Shown here in pieces: positions 1 to 11,600 of a DNA stretch of 64,000 nt. The stretch spans positions 1 to 64,000 of the forward strand of contig JASANH010001455.1 of assembly GCA_030248295.1 (NCBI GenBank). Direction: 5' to 3'. Source of the stretch: Mesodorylaimus sp. YZB2_4 (Eukaryota; Nematoda; Enoplea; Dorylaimida; Dorylaimidae). Under the pieces are notes generated by a model. That model was not told the origin of the DNA. It worked only from the letters and a program-made list of their open reading frames with translations, and did not search any database. How positions within the stretch are numbered: the stretch's first letter is position 1; every line of letters begins with the position of its first letter. Position numbers and translations under genes: made by a program.

Positions 1-1489
1 TGTTTACTCATAACTGGTTCTAATCATGCCCTTCAAGCTTTTGTGTCTGGTTCTCCTAGTGTGTGCCGATGTGGACTAACTAAGTAGTCTTGTCCCGGGT
101 CGCCGTCTAGTAAAGTTGCTTGGCGCGTGGCGGGTGAACATACTGGACACTGGTGCGTCGGCCCACGTTTGCTGCCTTTTCTCCTCTTTTCTTTTGAGGT
201 GAAACCATCCGACGGCCGGGGGCCGATCAATTGATCGAACGAGCAGATTGAGCAGATTGGACGTTCGCACGGCCAAGTCACCAACCTCAATCGCTCCAGA
301 TTGGGATAGCGTCCCTGACGCCTTCCAGGTCACAGAAGCCTCCCCACTCGAGTGTAGGCCAGCGATTGAGGCGTAGCGTTTTCCTCGGGAGCGTCACCTC
401 ACCGTCACGCACTGGACGAAGATTGGCAGCTTGTCTTTCGCGTATCTCCAACATCTCTGGAATAGTTGTGATACTCACGCCAGCATGGCGACCGATGCAC
501 CGCCGGAGGTGGCGGACCAGTCGAATGTGGTTATTGGTCCTGATGGTGTCGACTTGGCACGGGAGTATGCTCTTCTGCATCCTGAGCGACCTGCCTTTGC
601 GGTACCTGGTGAATTTCTGTCTGCATGGCAAGACATTTTGACTGCACAATCTGTCTGATCAGTCACGCGTGGGACGCGATGAGCTTATCTGCCGTATTCG
701 CGCGTATTTTCGCATTCAGTTGAAGCAGCTCAACCCGAACTCTCCTGTTGACGATGCATTTTTGGACGGGTGTAGATTTCCTGATTCTGTATACGGATCC
801 CCCCTCGCAGGCTACATCTCCCGGCGGGTGTAGGCGTCCCTGACTTCGCAGCAGTCAGCGCACGACTTGAACGGCGGTCGTAGTACACAACCTAATCGCG
901 GTGATCGAGGGTCAGCTCAGTTCGATTTGTCTACTCTGGAGGCTAATCCTGTTTGAGATGCGCGGTCCCAGATACCGCAGAATCGTAATCCGTTGCGTGA
1001 TACACCGCCGATCACTCGTCGTGACGCAGAGCAGCTTCGTCCCTCAATCGAAGAAAACATTCGTCATCTGAATGAGTTGCATCTCGCTCACTGCAGGCAG
1101 CAGGAACTGGAAGGAAAGATTCGGGAGTTGGAGGCTCGCTTAGCACAACGGCAGGATGCTGATTCGTGCAGTAGTCGTTTGTCGAATAACAGGGAACACG
1201 CCCATCCAATTCCATTCCCATTCCCAGGCAGTCGTCCCGCTCTCCAGCCGGAAGTAGTGCATTCACGCCAGGAGGGCGCGGCATTATCATCTCGGTCCGT
1301 CGCAGCACCTGTGGCGCCAAGACCGTTTCGTCCAATCAAGCCAGAGGTCCCTCCATTCGAGAATTTATCTGGCCACCTTCATATAATCCACCCGCTCAAG
1401 TTGGGGCATTTGTAGGTAAAGGGCATTCTTCTCAGTCACCTCGACACAAAAGGTTGAAGGGCATGATTAGAACCAGTTATGAGTAAACA
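1..1489. mobile_element. Decayed TIR element with gag-like ORF remnants
   Basis: The first ~50 bases of the window (starting TGTTTACTCATAACTGG) recur inverted, with only a few mismatches, at about 1440-1489. The 1.49 kb unit therefore looks like a DNA transposon or a palindromic retroelement remnant. Between the ends, the plus strand holds a broken reading frame. A 75-residue ORF (485-656) is followed after a frame change by a frame readable from about 651 to the right repeat, interrupted by stops near 831 and 955. The 993-1415 part has a probable coiled coil rich in Glu, Arg and Leu, then a Pro/Ser-rich stretch, as in gag-like proteins. No integrase or transposase motif is visible. The left end coincides with base 1, so the outer boundary and any target duplication cannot be seen. 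TGT...ACA ends recall LTR or Ginger-like elements; that is a guess. Confidence 0.55.
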
Positions 1490-1506
1490 TCGCGTTATCA
1501 CTACAC

Positions 1507-2447
1507 TGCATCGCCTACTTCGTCGTCACAGGACGCACCACCACGACCATGGTCCCCTCGACTCGTCGAATGTCGATGACCACCTCGCCAACGGCCCCAA
1601 CATCAACTGCCGAGCCGTCGACCACCACCACCATCCCGTCGTTCGTCGGAGAATCCCGCACGTTCTTGGACGGCGTTTGCAAACCACGAGATGACCGTTC
1701 GTGCTGGGTTGGCTCGCCTCCGAACAAAGACGCGTGCACGTCGGGAAAGTGCATACGGTATTGGTACAGGGCAAATGAGAATCCGATGGGTACATTGTCA
1801 TACTTCGACTTCAAGGACGAATCCAAGTCTGAAACCAAGACCCCCGTCAACGGCACTGGTTTGCTTTGCACAATGGACGATGGGTGGCTGGGCGTGTGCA
1901 CCAACGACAAGTGCGACAAGGCGTTCACTGGCCACGTCGGGACGTGGAACGAGACGAGCGAATGGGAGGACAACTGCGACAAGACGAACCCATGCTGGAA
2001 AGGCGACAAGGCTGCGCTAGACGACAAGAAACAACTCAGCGATCGCTCGCGATGCAGCAGTGGAAACTAGTCATGCGAGAACAGCGTGGACGCGGTCATC
2101 TGGATGCAGCACCTGCGATGCAAAGTCGGAGACGATCGAACTGCGATGGGCATGTGCGACGGTGAGTGCGAACCACTTGCCTGTTTTCAATTTCTATTTT
2201 TTGTTTTTCAGGCCTGCCATTCCGAGTGTGGAAATGTGCCGAATGCGTGCGCAGCGATGGATGCAGTATGGACGTCGACGGGGACTGCACGTCGTACAAA
2301 TGCGGGTCGTCGGAACCTGATAAGATACCGGACGGGATCAAGTGCAAGGCCAGCGAGCCCGACTGGTACTGCATCATGGGCACGTGCATGAAGATCAACG
2401 AGACCGTCGGCCCGACCAATCCAGTCCCGGCCAAGGAGAACTGCTGA
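1507..2447 (+). pseudogene. 5'-truncated duplicate of the 23.8 kb Cys-rich type II membrane protein gene
   Basis: From about 1507 the sequence is a close copy of 23985 onward: Thr/Ser/Pro stalk, Cys-rich ectodomain, the ~50 bp intron (2162-2211) and a second exon ending TGA near 2447. The part encoding the cytoplasmic tail and most of the membrane helix is absent. The parent match starts at the end of the helix, just right of the TIR element. An in-frame TAG near 2068-2070 (after RCSSGN) interrupts exon 1 where the parent reads Ser. Coding differences are otherwise moderate, and the ectodomain cysteines are mostly kept. The C-terminal tail here is GPTNPVPAKENC. The parent has lost one G and reads a different tail, so this copy may keep the older end. 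With no start, no anchor and a nonsense codon, I call it a pseudogene. Confidence 0.8.
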
Positions 2448-2829
2448 CGAAGAGATGGCGCCTGTGATGTTCGTTCCTTCCACTGATCGCGCGTGATGGT
2501 GTCTGACCTGTGCTCGGAGAATGCTAGATGTGTGAATGTGTGTGTGGACTTTTCTCGCTTGTCTTGCTCCAATCGTAAACTGCGAAAATGTATTGTCAAA
2601 TACTGTACAAAGCATCTCAGGGCGTCACCCCTCCCCGTGGCACCGTGAGCAGAAAGGGAGGCGAAACTAAACCCCAGGCCCATACGTCCAAGCAATGGAC
2701 CCACTTATCATCGCCACCAAAACACGGTCCTCTCTAGTAGAGCAACCCCCTTCGAATACGTCTCCGATCGACCAGCAGACGCAACATGTGATCCTCGCGA
2801 GTTCACGGGGGGGGGGGCATATCACTTGG
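1507..2829. repeat. Segmental duplication, copy 1
   Basis: About 1.3 kb matches 23985-25296. It includes the 3' UTR-like stretch after the Cys-rich gene and a G run at about 2810, and ends at a GCATATCACTT block. In the other copy that block contains the stop codon of the dipeptidyl peptidase III gene. Here it is fused directly to a coding exon of the diacylglycerol kinase. The shared end shows that copy 1 derives from the copy 2 locus and not the reverse. Confidence 0.8.
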
Positions 2830-3349
2830 AGTGGCCCACGACGGGATGTTCAATATGACGATGCCTTGCAGTTCGGGCAGGGCTCGTTGCCCGTCGTCCA
2901 ATCGTATGGACACGTGGCGCGACAAATGTTTGCACCCTCGTTCCAACACGTCCTTCGTGCCGTACGTGAAAAATAATACCTTATTCATCAATCGACCCGA
3001 CATGACCCGCGGCATGGCGTACCGACGTCGGTGCATGTTCAATGTCACCAGCGCGTCCACACCGATCGAGGCGTAGTTTGACATTTTCAGTTGCTTGCCT
3101 CGTCGACGGATGCCTGAAACGTCAGAGATGCACTCGCCCTCTTGTGCCAGCGGCCACAGTCCTGGACGGGTGATTCGGCCACACACTACTGCATAGCATT
3201 TAAAACCCTAAGCTAGGCCCTGGGTAGAGATTCTAAGGGACAGTCACTATCCCAGGCATTGAATCGAGGCTCCCAGGTCATGGATCGTGGGTCATACCTG
3301 AGTGCAAAAGTGGCAATAACCCAGGCCAAAAGTGCACCAAGCGAAAGAC

Positions 3350-4090
3350 TCGAAATGTTTTCTTTCGAGAACCAACCGGCTGCAACCTGTGCACCCAGGA
3401 GGGTGAAGATATGAGACCCGAGTCACTGGACGAGAAGCTTTGACTGGGTCACCTTCGGCTGAAACATCAACGAGACGGGTTGACGTCCCCCAGCCGTGGG
3501 GAGTATCGACTACCCAACCCCTGGTCATGTCATTTCATGCGTCATAATTGATCCATAGCCAAGCACTATACAGCGCACTCGAGGCCTGAGGAGCACATAC
3601 AGTGTCTGACAATCATTTCGTACCGAGGCGGGAGTCGAGCCCTCCCCTGTATGCGCACCCAGCGTGAGACCCAGGTGCCATGCACTCACCCAGAGTTTTT
3701 CCAGGATGGATTTTGACCAACCATCGATCCAATAATGCCAGTTTGGCGGACATGGTCTCGTCCAAAAGTGCCTGGCCATCGACGTGGCCACTGCGCGATG
3801 GTCCCCAGCCGAGGACCCGACTCAAATCATTGCCCGTCCCCAACGGCAACGGACGAACGTCTGGCCGCTGATCAGGATTCGGCCAACGCATCTTCTCGAT
3901 ACAACTGAGGATCCATCCGATCGTGCCATCGCCACCAGCCACGAGGATTCGACATCGCACGTCGCCCGGTTACACTAGTCGACACCACGACAGACTCGAA
4001 CCAGGTTCTCGTCCAGTGACTCGGGTCTCATATCTTCACCCTCCTGGGTGCACAGGTTGCAGCTGGTTGCCTTTCGAGTATTTCGCGTGA
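3350..4090. repeat. Inverted pair of MITE-type fragments flanking the DGK GGDGT exon
   Basis: A block at 3390-3450 (+), starting GCTGCAACCTGTGCACC and running to CACTGGACGAGAA, recurs inverted at about 4012-4070. Roughly 58 bp are identical. Both copies belong to the TGTAACC/TGCAACC MITE family annotated elsewhere in the window. The right copy sits where the kinase reading frame is lost. Confidence 0.7.
3519..3662 (-). repeat. tRNA-derived SINE, family B
   Basis: Read on the minus strand this has a truncated tRNA-like head (GGGTGCGC...AGGGGAGGG), a pol III box B (GGCTCGACTCCCGCC), then ACAAAATGATTGTC and CTCGAGTGCGC, ending in a TATGGATCAATTATGACG tail. It has the same design as the copies at 48128 and 57880. 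It lies in the intron between the two 3' kinase exons. Confidence 0.75.
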
Positions 4091-4397
4091 CCTCGGGAGG
4101 CACATCGGCCAAATCCAAGACCTTCAAAATAAGGGTCGTGCACAATCTCCGGCGCCCCCTGGATTAGAGAGGCCCATCAGGCTTCCACAGAACCATACAC
4201 CTCGAGGGGTCCTCGCCCCCCCCCATGCCCGCCTTACCTGCACTGGGTTCAGCAATCGTCGGAACGTCTGCAGGACCAAGTCCCCCCCGCCATTGCCGCT
4301 TTGCCGATTAGCAACAACGATGAGCGACCGCCACTCGTCCACACCACGAGGCTTGACCACTTCGCTGACCACCCTGTGCCTCCCACCCTGAATTCTA

Positions 4398-4578
4398 ATG
4401 ACTGGTTCTCAGAACCTGTTTTACCGCATCACCAAGCACTTATCAGCGCACTCGAGGGTGAAGGGACACATTACATACGAATTTCTTTTACGGGCTGCGA
4501 GTCGAACACTCGACGGTAACATCCCATCTGGCGTGAGAGGCAAACGCCTAACCCACAAGGCCACGAGAACCGGTTGGG
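4398..4578 (-). repeat. tRNA-derived SINE, family B
   Basis: The minus strand reads a tRNA-like head with box A (GTGGCCTTGTGGGTTAGGCG) and a diverged box B (GAGTGTTCGACTCGCAGCC). The shared body containing CCCTCGAGTGCGC follows. It lies immediately beside a MITE (4596-4790), just upstream of the kinase remnant. Confidence 0.75.
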
Positions 4579-4595
4579 CGAAAGTCAAGTACAGT

Positions 4596-4790
4596 TGTAA
4601 CGCTAATGCCTGGTAGACCATGGGGAGTGGGAGAGTAATCGATACTCTCCCCTGGCTGGGAGACTTCAACCTCTCGGGTTGCTGTTAAAGCCTCATGTAT
4701 AGTCGCAAGACTTACCTGTTCCAGTCGGAGTTTTCTTCCCGCCAATTTCGGTCGGCCACCTCCCTCCTAAGCCAATCAGGACTGGTTGCA
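4596..4790 (-). mobile_element. TGTAACC-type MITE, 195 bp, with 4-bp target duplication CAGT
   Basis: The element starts TGTAACGCTAATGCCTGG and ends ACTGGTTGCA, which are imperfect inverted repeats. It is flanked on both sides by CAGT. Internally it matches the 53538-53733 element in reverse orientation: the CTCTCCCCTGGCTGGGA block, the TATAGTCGCAAGACT block, and GGAGTTTTCTTCCCGCC. Confidence 0.8.
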
Positions 4791-4799
4791 CAGTATATT

Positions 4800-5237
4800 C
4801 CTATCCAACCAAAAAGGGCCGTTGCATAAAAAATCGTATCGGACGGCTGTTTCTGTCATATTGGATGCTACTTTTCTTCAGCCTTATAACTGAAGATTTT
4901 TGGTTCTGTTCAGCTGCTGTAGGTGTGGCTCGAACGCTGCAGTAAGCATATCAGAGCCGCTTCAAACGAACCATCTACTGGTAACTGGCTGTACCAAACT
5001 AGGGCCAACCTGTACCTCATTTGCGTGCCTTGCACTTTACACTGACTGACTAAGCATATTGTAGATTTAGAGAAGTGTCTGGTAATCGATCTCCCGCAGT
5101 GCGAGCGCCATCCATCAGTCATGTCAGCCAACCATGCCAGTGGCGGGTACTTACAATAACAGACTTGACGATGACGCGTTTGGAAAGTGAGACTGGACAC
5201 CACATTCTATGACAGCCTACTATGGCAAAATTTTTTT
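4800..5237. other. Intergenic, nothing recognised
   Basis: Mixed-composition sequence with no ORF resembling a protein, no tRNA-like promoter and no clear repeat. Confidence 0.5.
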
Positions 5238-5640
5238 GGTCGAAGCCCATTTCTGCCTATAGCTGGCCAGCAGTGAAACCTTTCAAGCGGCTTTGTGAAG
5301 ACACACAGCACTGTCCCCCTGAGTGTCTTCACTAATCGTAAGAGCACCTCCACGCGAGGGCATCCTGGACTGGACACCGACTTCCTCGCACGATGGCGGG
5401 TGGGCTATGAGCCCTTCAGTGTTCGACAGCCGGGATTGTCTCCTCGTTTGGCTTCCGTCTCTCCACTCGGAGCACCTTTAGGGTACCCGATGAGGCCTAG
5501 CGTGCAAGGTCAGCGAGGGTTTATGGTTCGCAAACCGACCTCCGTCACCAGAGATCGAACCCGGGACGAGTCCAGCCACTCGCTCCCAAGCAATACAAAG
5601 AGACGAACGCCGACACGCTGCACCACCGCACTATAACAAA
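5238..5640 (-). repeat. tRNA-derived SINE, family A (near full length)
   Basis: On the minus strand it starts with a tRNA-like head: box A-like GGTGCAGCGTGTCGGCGTT and box B GGGTTCGATCTCTGGTGA. The family A body follows (TCGCGAACC..., CTGACCTTGCACGC, GAGTGGAGAGACGGAAGC, ATCGTGCGAGGAAGTC, GTCCAGGATGCCCTCG). It ends in the tail containing TGCTGGCCAGCTATAGGCA. It is a reference copy for the family. Confidence 0.85.
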
Positions 5641-8600
5641 CCTTAGTTGGACGCGGGTTCGACTCCCACTCAGACCTCAAGTTTATGAATCTGTGCCTTT
5701 TCCTCTTCTCTTTCGACTCCGCAAAAATAAATTCCTCAGTTTTTTCAGCCGCCCCAAACAGTCGAGTGTTTTAGTCTGTTTTTCAGCAATACTGTGCCTA
5801 CTTAAAATGACTAATATTTTGTTGCAGTGCAACCAAAAAATATTGTTTCAATCCCCCATCAGTGCCATTTCTCTTCTCGCACCTCCTTGCAGCATTGGAC
5901 TGTGGTTCATTCCCAGCCTGAAAAAAGGCACTAGCCGAGTCCATCCGTTGCCATCTCAGCAAATGGAAGGAAGAAGCGGTTGACAGACGGCGGATGTTAT
6001 TAGAGGGGGGGGGTTGCGTACGGTGTGCACATACGGGGTGCCATTAGCGACCACTTCCTGAGGAAGGAGTCCAAGAAAGCACCGTTCACCAATCGAGCAC
6101 AGTAATAACACTCGCAGCGGGGGCAGCCCACGCACTCAATGCACGTCCATTTTGTTCACCTAGTCCATTTTCGCACGGCCAATTTGTGCTGGCAGGTAAA
6201 CAAGGCATGTCAAACAATAGAACCCATGGCCTATAGAGTGGACAATGGTCAGCCAGACCCCCTTTTTTGTAGCCTTTTCATGATTGGACAAAGACCTGTT
6301 GTACTGGTCACTACGCTACTGTGCCGAGTGACCAGTGCTTACTTTGCCCGCTGTCCACATTTCGGACATTAGACCACACGTTGCGTGCACCACCACCCGC
6401 CGAGGCCCATTATCCGAGACCGTCCAAGGAGAGCATCTGCCACGACAAGCACTTAGGCGGACGGGACGACATCTTTGCTCCACCTTTTTGGCGCGTCCAC
6501 TCGTGTCCATCAGTGTCCATCTATTGTCCCCTTTCAGTGCGAATGGCCTCCAGCGAGAGAACATATCGGAAAGGTCAGTGGTCAGGGAAAGTGCTCACCC
6601 CTACAGTCTCCTACTCGACAAAAAGGTACGTTTCGAATGACTGCTTTGGATTATTAGCAGGTCAGTTGGAATAATTTGAATTTTCTTGCTTTAGAATTCA
6701 ATTTTTTTGTTTCATCGTCATATTTGAGCATTGATTTTCCAAATTTTTAATCGTTTCGGTCAAGCAATCCTAGATCGCCTTTTTTCGAAGAAATCTTTGT
6801 CCAAGCTTCGAAATTGACAATTCTGATATCGATCGATCGAGTTTAATCAAAGTAAGCGAATTTTTCATCGCTAAAGCACAGTTCTGGTTCCCGCTGATGT
6901 TCAAATTCAAAATTTCCCGCCTTTTATGTTATTCAAAATTTTTTCACTTTTTCCGTAATTTTATATCGATCCCTATGCATTTTCAGCAAAAGTCCCGCGG
7001 GTGGGCACATGTTTTTGAAAATTTTATTTGGATTATCTCTTTTTTCCGTATTTTTTCCGGAAACTGTCAATCAGATGATTATTGAAAAAAAACCGAATAT
7101 AGGCCGTTCGAATGGCTTCTAGTAGTCAAGGTGGGCTGGGGGGGGGGGGGGTGTTTGTTATGGAGTTGATGAATGCCCATTTGGACTGCTCGTCACCGAG
7201 TGTCGTATCGAATTAGCACGCAAGAAGTGAGCACCGAGGCTGGCACATGAGGGCACGTGTGCAAAGGTTGCTCATTTCCTGTCTATCCATCGACGTATAA
7301 GACGAAAACCTCGGCCGTGTTTGAAAAGTTGATAGTTTTTGGAACGGAAATGGAAGATTCTTTGGAGGGGCTGAGGGGATGGCTGGCTTTGGGGGTGGGT
7401 GCTTAGTCGATAGAGAGCGAATTGTTGCTCGCCTGAAGAATCGTTAGAACTCTTATTTTTTCGTTGAAGTGTCCACCCCCCCCCCCCCCCATAAGCGATG
7501 AGTAAAGTATGAGCTTGAAGGAAAAGATCTGGTGTCTTTTGGTGGCCTTGCATAAAATTTTTGGAAAGGTATTGTCTACGTGATTGCGTGGGAGAATATT
7601 CGGGGGGGGGGGGGGGTCAGTTGGATCAAAGTGTGGGATTGGACTATCCCCTGTTTGTTGGATGCGCTTCTGGTTGGAGTGTTTTACTTGAGCAAGTGCC
7701 TTATCAGGTAAAGTACAGTTTCAGACACAGGATGGAAAGTGTGGTCATCTGGCTGACCTGAAACTAGGTTAGTCAGTTCATCTGTGTTGGCCTTACACAG
7801 ACCTGACATCCAGTTTGTGCGCTCCTGCTGCTTTGGGCCGCAGAAAAGCTTGAAATTGACATTCTAAAGAACCGGAGAGATGATGTTTTAGTCCGTTAGG
7901 CAGAAGCGGGTGGATTGTGGAGTCAGTATAAAGGTTTTTCCTGGCGCCAGGTTCACTGGGCGTGAGATATGCAAAAATCTGATCTGAGAGCGATAGAGCA
8001 CTAATCACTGCATATTGATCAATAGGGCTCACATCCCATCTGATCTAATCGTAAATGCGGACTTGGACGGGAAGTGGTAGCTCCATCGGAGGGGAGGGGG
8101 GTACCACATGATGCGTTCTTCGATTATAATTTGCGTGGGATTGTGCGTGATTGACTGATGTCATTCAGAAAAGATTTCTTGGTAGAATTTTAAAAATTTG
8201 TTACATTTGCGCTTGTCATTGGTGAAAGAAGTAAATAAGATTTTTCGAAATGTGTCACTCTGGTCGGAGTGCGGACTGCGAGAGAATGGTTGGAACTCGA
8301 GCCAGTCTCAAATGTTTTCAAAGTTTTTGTCCGTTTCGTCAACTTGTCTTGAATAAACGAGGAGAAAGGAGGAGTTGAGTTGGTAAATCTTGTCGAACAT
8401 ATTTTTACTTGGTTGGGTTTTGTTTGTACAAGTGGTTTCATAGTTCCTCTTGTCGAGTCTGTCTCTCGCAATTGTATTCAGCCTAGTTTCGTGGTGTATT
8501 TTTGGTGGCTTTTCTTCAAGATTTTTTTGGAATTTGGTTAATCTCGGACCTAGGATTTAGTTGATCCAGAAAATAAGGTGCCAAAAAGCGAGATTTCGAC

Positions 8601-11600
8601 TGAAAGATGGGTAAAAGCTAAAATTCTCCAAGCGCTTAGGAGAAGAGGGGTGCGAGGAGTAAACAAGATGGGGGGTATGGTCGGGGTCAACGGTGCCGTG
8701 TTGACCGAGCTTTTGGGTTGGGATTTGGTTTGGAGTCGAGTCTGAAGGCTTTCTTGTGTTTACATTGGGGAAGGCGAGGGGCGTCAGGTAGTCGGAGGCA
8801 CTGTTCGTATCCGGGCTTGGTCGAGCTTCTGTAGGCGGCTATTTGTTTGCTTTACGTGTTGGCCACTCGTGTTTCCAACACGGCCAGCGTCCTAAGGCCC
8901 TTGTTCGACATGCGTGTCGACGCGGGCCAGAAAAGCTGGGCGAAAGCTTGTCAACACAAGCGCATATGTCCATCCCTCGCCGAGCAGGGGGTGTGGTGGC
9001 GAGGGATTGAGGAAAGGCTCAAGCAATGTCTCGTTCGTGTATGAACAAGTGCCAATGTTGAGGAGGCGAGAAATAGTGGCACGCTCATTGCAAAACTATT
9101 TTTCCCGTCAACAGGTCTCGTTTTCTGGTTGGCTTCGTTCAAGTGAACATTCTCGTTCCGTCGTCCTTCTTTTTTAATTGCTTGTTGACAAGTGAGAAAT
9201 TTGTTGTGACAAGGGCCGTGTTGATTGCCAATTACCATCTGACACTCGTCCTCTTTCACCATTCCATCACAACTGATCATTGGATCGAAAACCTACAAAA
9301 ACAAGGTTAGTCCTATCGAGCACTTGAGGGGGGAGGCCTACCCTGATCAGTCATGACACATCGTGTTGTTCGCACGTTGCGGACAGATCGCTTGTGGAGG
9401 GCAGGGCAGCAAATGATGTCGTTGATTCTCATGACAATTTTGATGGCCTTGTATGTACACGGGCCACATGCGTGGTCGAAGGGCCAGGCAGTAATTACCG
9501 TGTCCAGACTACGCGCCATTCGCGACGGGTGGTGGTGAGCCAAGACGAGTCTCGTCCTTGCCCGAGGGATCGTAATTAGGCGAAATTATTGTATTTCCCA
9601 CATTCGCACAGAAAAAAAGGCCACGTACAACACCAGTCTCCCCGCACGGGTCAAACTACGACGACACGGCTAGGCACTGGACGGGACAGGAGAAGACAAG
9701 GACACATGTTCCTCTCGACCTTCCCTTTTTTGGTTATAATTTTCATATGTACGAGATTTTGCCATTTCTTCGAAAGGTTCTGAATTTAATATGTTTTAGT
9801 GGCCATTTCATTTTGGAAAAAAATTGGTTTTTTTGACGGTTTTGCATTTTTTAAAAAGTTAAATCATAATTCGTGATTTATTGGGAGTTAACGAGGCAGG
9901 TGAGGACTTGTCGTTATTTCCATTATTAAAATGGAGCTCATTTTTCATTCTTGTCTTCGCTAGCTTGGCATTGCTCGATTATTCGGGCCCTCGGACATTT
10001 TGAGACATGTTGTGTGTCAAAACGGCTGACACGAGGCGTCGATGTCGTGGGTGGAAGATTGATGAGGTGCCACGAATTTGAGAGATTCTATACTAACTAT
10101 TCTATAAGCAAGGCTATTAGGGCTGCTCTTATTCATAGCCTATGAGAGGGGACATTTGGTCTTGAATAGGCAATCAAGTCTGATCTATGCGTCATAGAGT
10201 GAATGCATGTCCCGCACTTTTCTAGGCCCCCATTCGTCATCGGTTTCGAGTAGTTGTGTCTTGTGGGAGGGGGCAATTCATTAGGTACATTGGACAATGA
10301 CATTTTGCCCTCGGATATTCATCAGTCGCATTTAGCACTGATCCGGAAATGCATTCAATTAGTGCTGAGAACAGGCGTAAAAACTGTAACGCGTAAGAAA
10401 CGGGTTTTTTCCCTTCTGCCTGGTGGCTTGTTTACGGGTCTCGGCTTAGCTATGAATCATGGGGTGTCTGGAGGATGAGGGGTAATGAATTTCATCTAAT
10501 GTAGTTATGCAATCATAACCCAATTGGCCGATGGCGGACGGGCGTGCGGCAGAAATTTTATCACCTCGCGGGTCATCGGATGGTGTGGTCATGGAAGGGG
10601 CCATGCCCGTTGCTTTCTCATTTCGTCTGCGTGTCGTGTGTTCAGTCAGCCGTGTGTGTTCTTAGGCACTAATCAATGCGTAAATCGGGGGGGGGGGGGG
10701 TGCGGCCGTTGGCTAATTGCGGTCTAATAACATAATGAAGTTATGCAGCAATGATTCATATGTCCACGTTTTCATGGCGGCTAGCGATGGGTACGGACGT
10801 TGGTCAGTTTTCGTCATTGAATATTGACGGGGTTGTAGCCTCGAGCTTCGTCTCCGAGTCCTGTGTTTCTTGAGTGACTTCCTTGCTTTTTTCATTCCCT
10901 TTCAAGAAAAGTAGTTTCGAAGTGCGCATATGAATTGTGCGAAATGGACGAATTTGTTTCGCGTCGTTGATTCGAATAGTTGAGTGTCTAAAAGTTTAAT
11001 TTGAATTATATTCGCGTGGATGAATCGAAGGGGCGGTGTGGTCGAGTGGTTGGCGGGGGAGGGAGTAGACGTGGTCCAACACTTTGTGACATTGACGACA
11101 ACACGCATTACTTAATGATGAATGACGAGCGAAAAAGACGAGCCATATTGACTGATCCGAGCCCACAGTCCGTGATTATGACGATGATGGGGGAGGAACT
11201 CGTTATTTACTAGTCTGATGGCCATGGGTTGAGTTATTATTTATAACAGGGTGGTGGTCATGGGCGCTAGTCTCGTCATTTTCGAGTTGGGCATGAAATT
11301 AATGACTCGGTGGCCGTTGTCCATTCGCCAATATGGCATGCGTGACCGATCGAGTTTACGCCTAGTACTGGCCGAGGCAATGTTGACGAGACGAGCATGG
11401 ACATTTGAGTGAAAATTGTCCATTCGAGTCATTTTAGGCGCGTTTCGAATCGTGCCAGGCTGGTTTGGAATGTTGGGCCAGTGTTGTGAGAAGTGTCTTT
11501 ATGCTGATGTCGGAGTGAAAAGGAAATAGGACCTTTCTCGCGTCCTTTTTCCTTTCCTCTCGTTCGACCTTTCCGCTCGACGTAGCGCAATGGACTAATT

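Larger units (their letters stand above)
2830..4372 (-). pseudogene. DGKE: Diacylglycerol kinase (epsilon-like), catalytic-region exons, disrupted
   Basis: Minus-strand pieces match the DGK catalytic and accessory domains, closest to DGK epsilon, which phosphorylates diacylglycerol to phosphatidic acid. Exon 4372-4241 encodes the start of the catalytic domain ending RRLLNPVQ before GTAAGG. A piece at about 4125-4070 begins VLDLADVPPE. Exon ~3966-3690 carries the glycine-rich ATP site (GGDGTIGW) and LPLGTGNDLSR, ending at GTGAGT. Exon 3113-2830 encodes MSNYASIGVDAL, the RLMNKVLFFTYGTKD region and IVILNIPSW. Two defects are visible. Between the second and third pieces about 100 bp of repeat DNA brings a TAG and a frame change, with TAA directly before the GGDGT exon and no usable AG after it. 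At the 3' end, coding stops after NIPSW where the segmental duplication begins, so the rest of the accessory domain is missing. The C1-domain exons were not found. Either a pseudogene or a misassembled locus. Confidence 0.75.
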
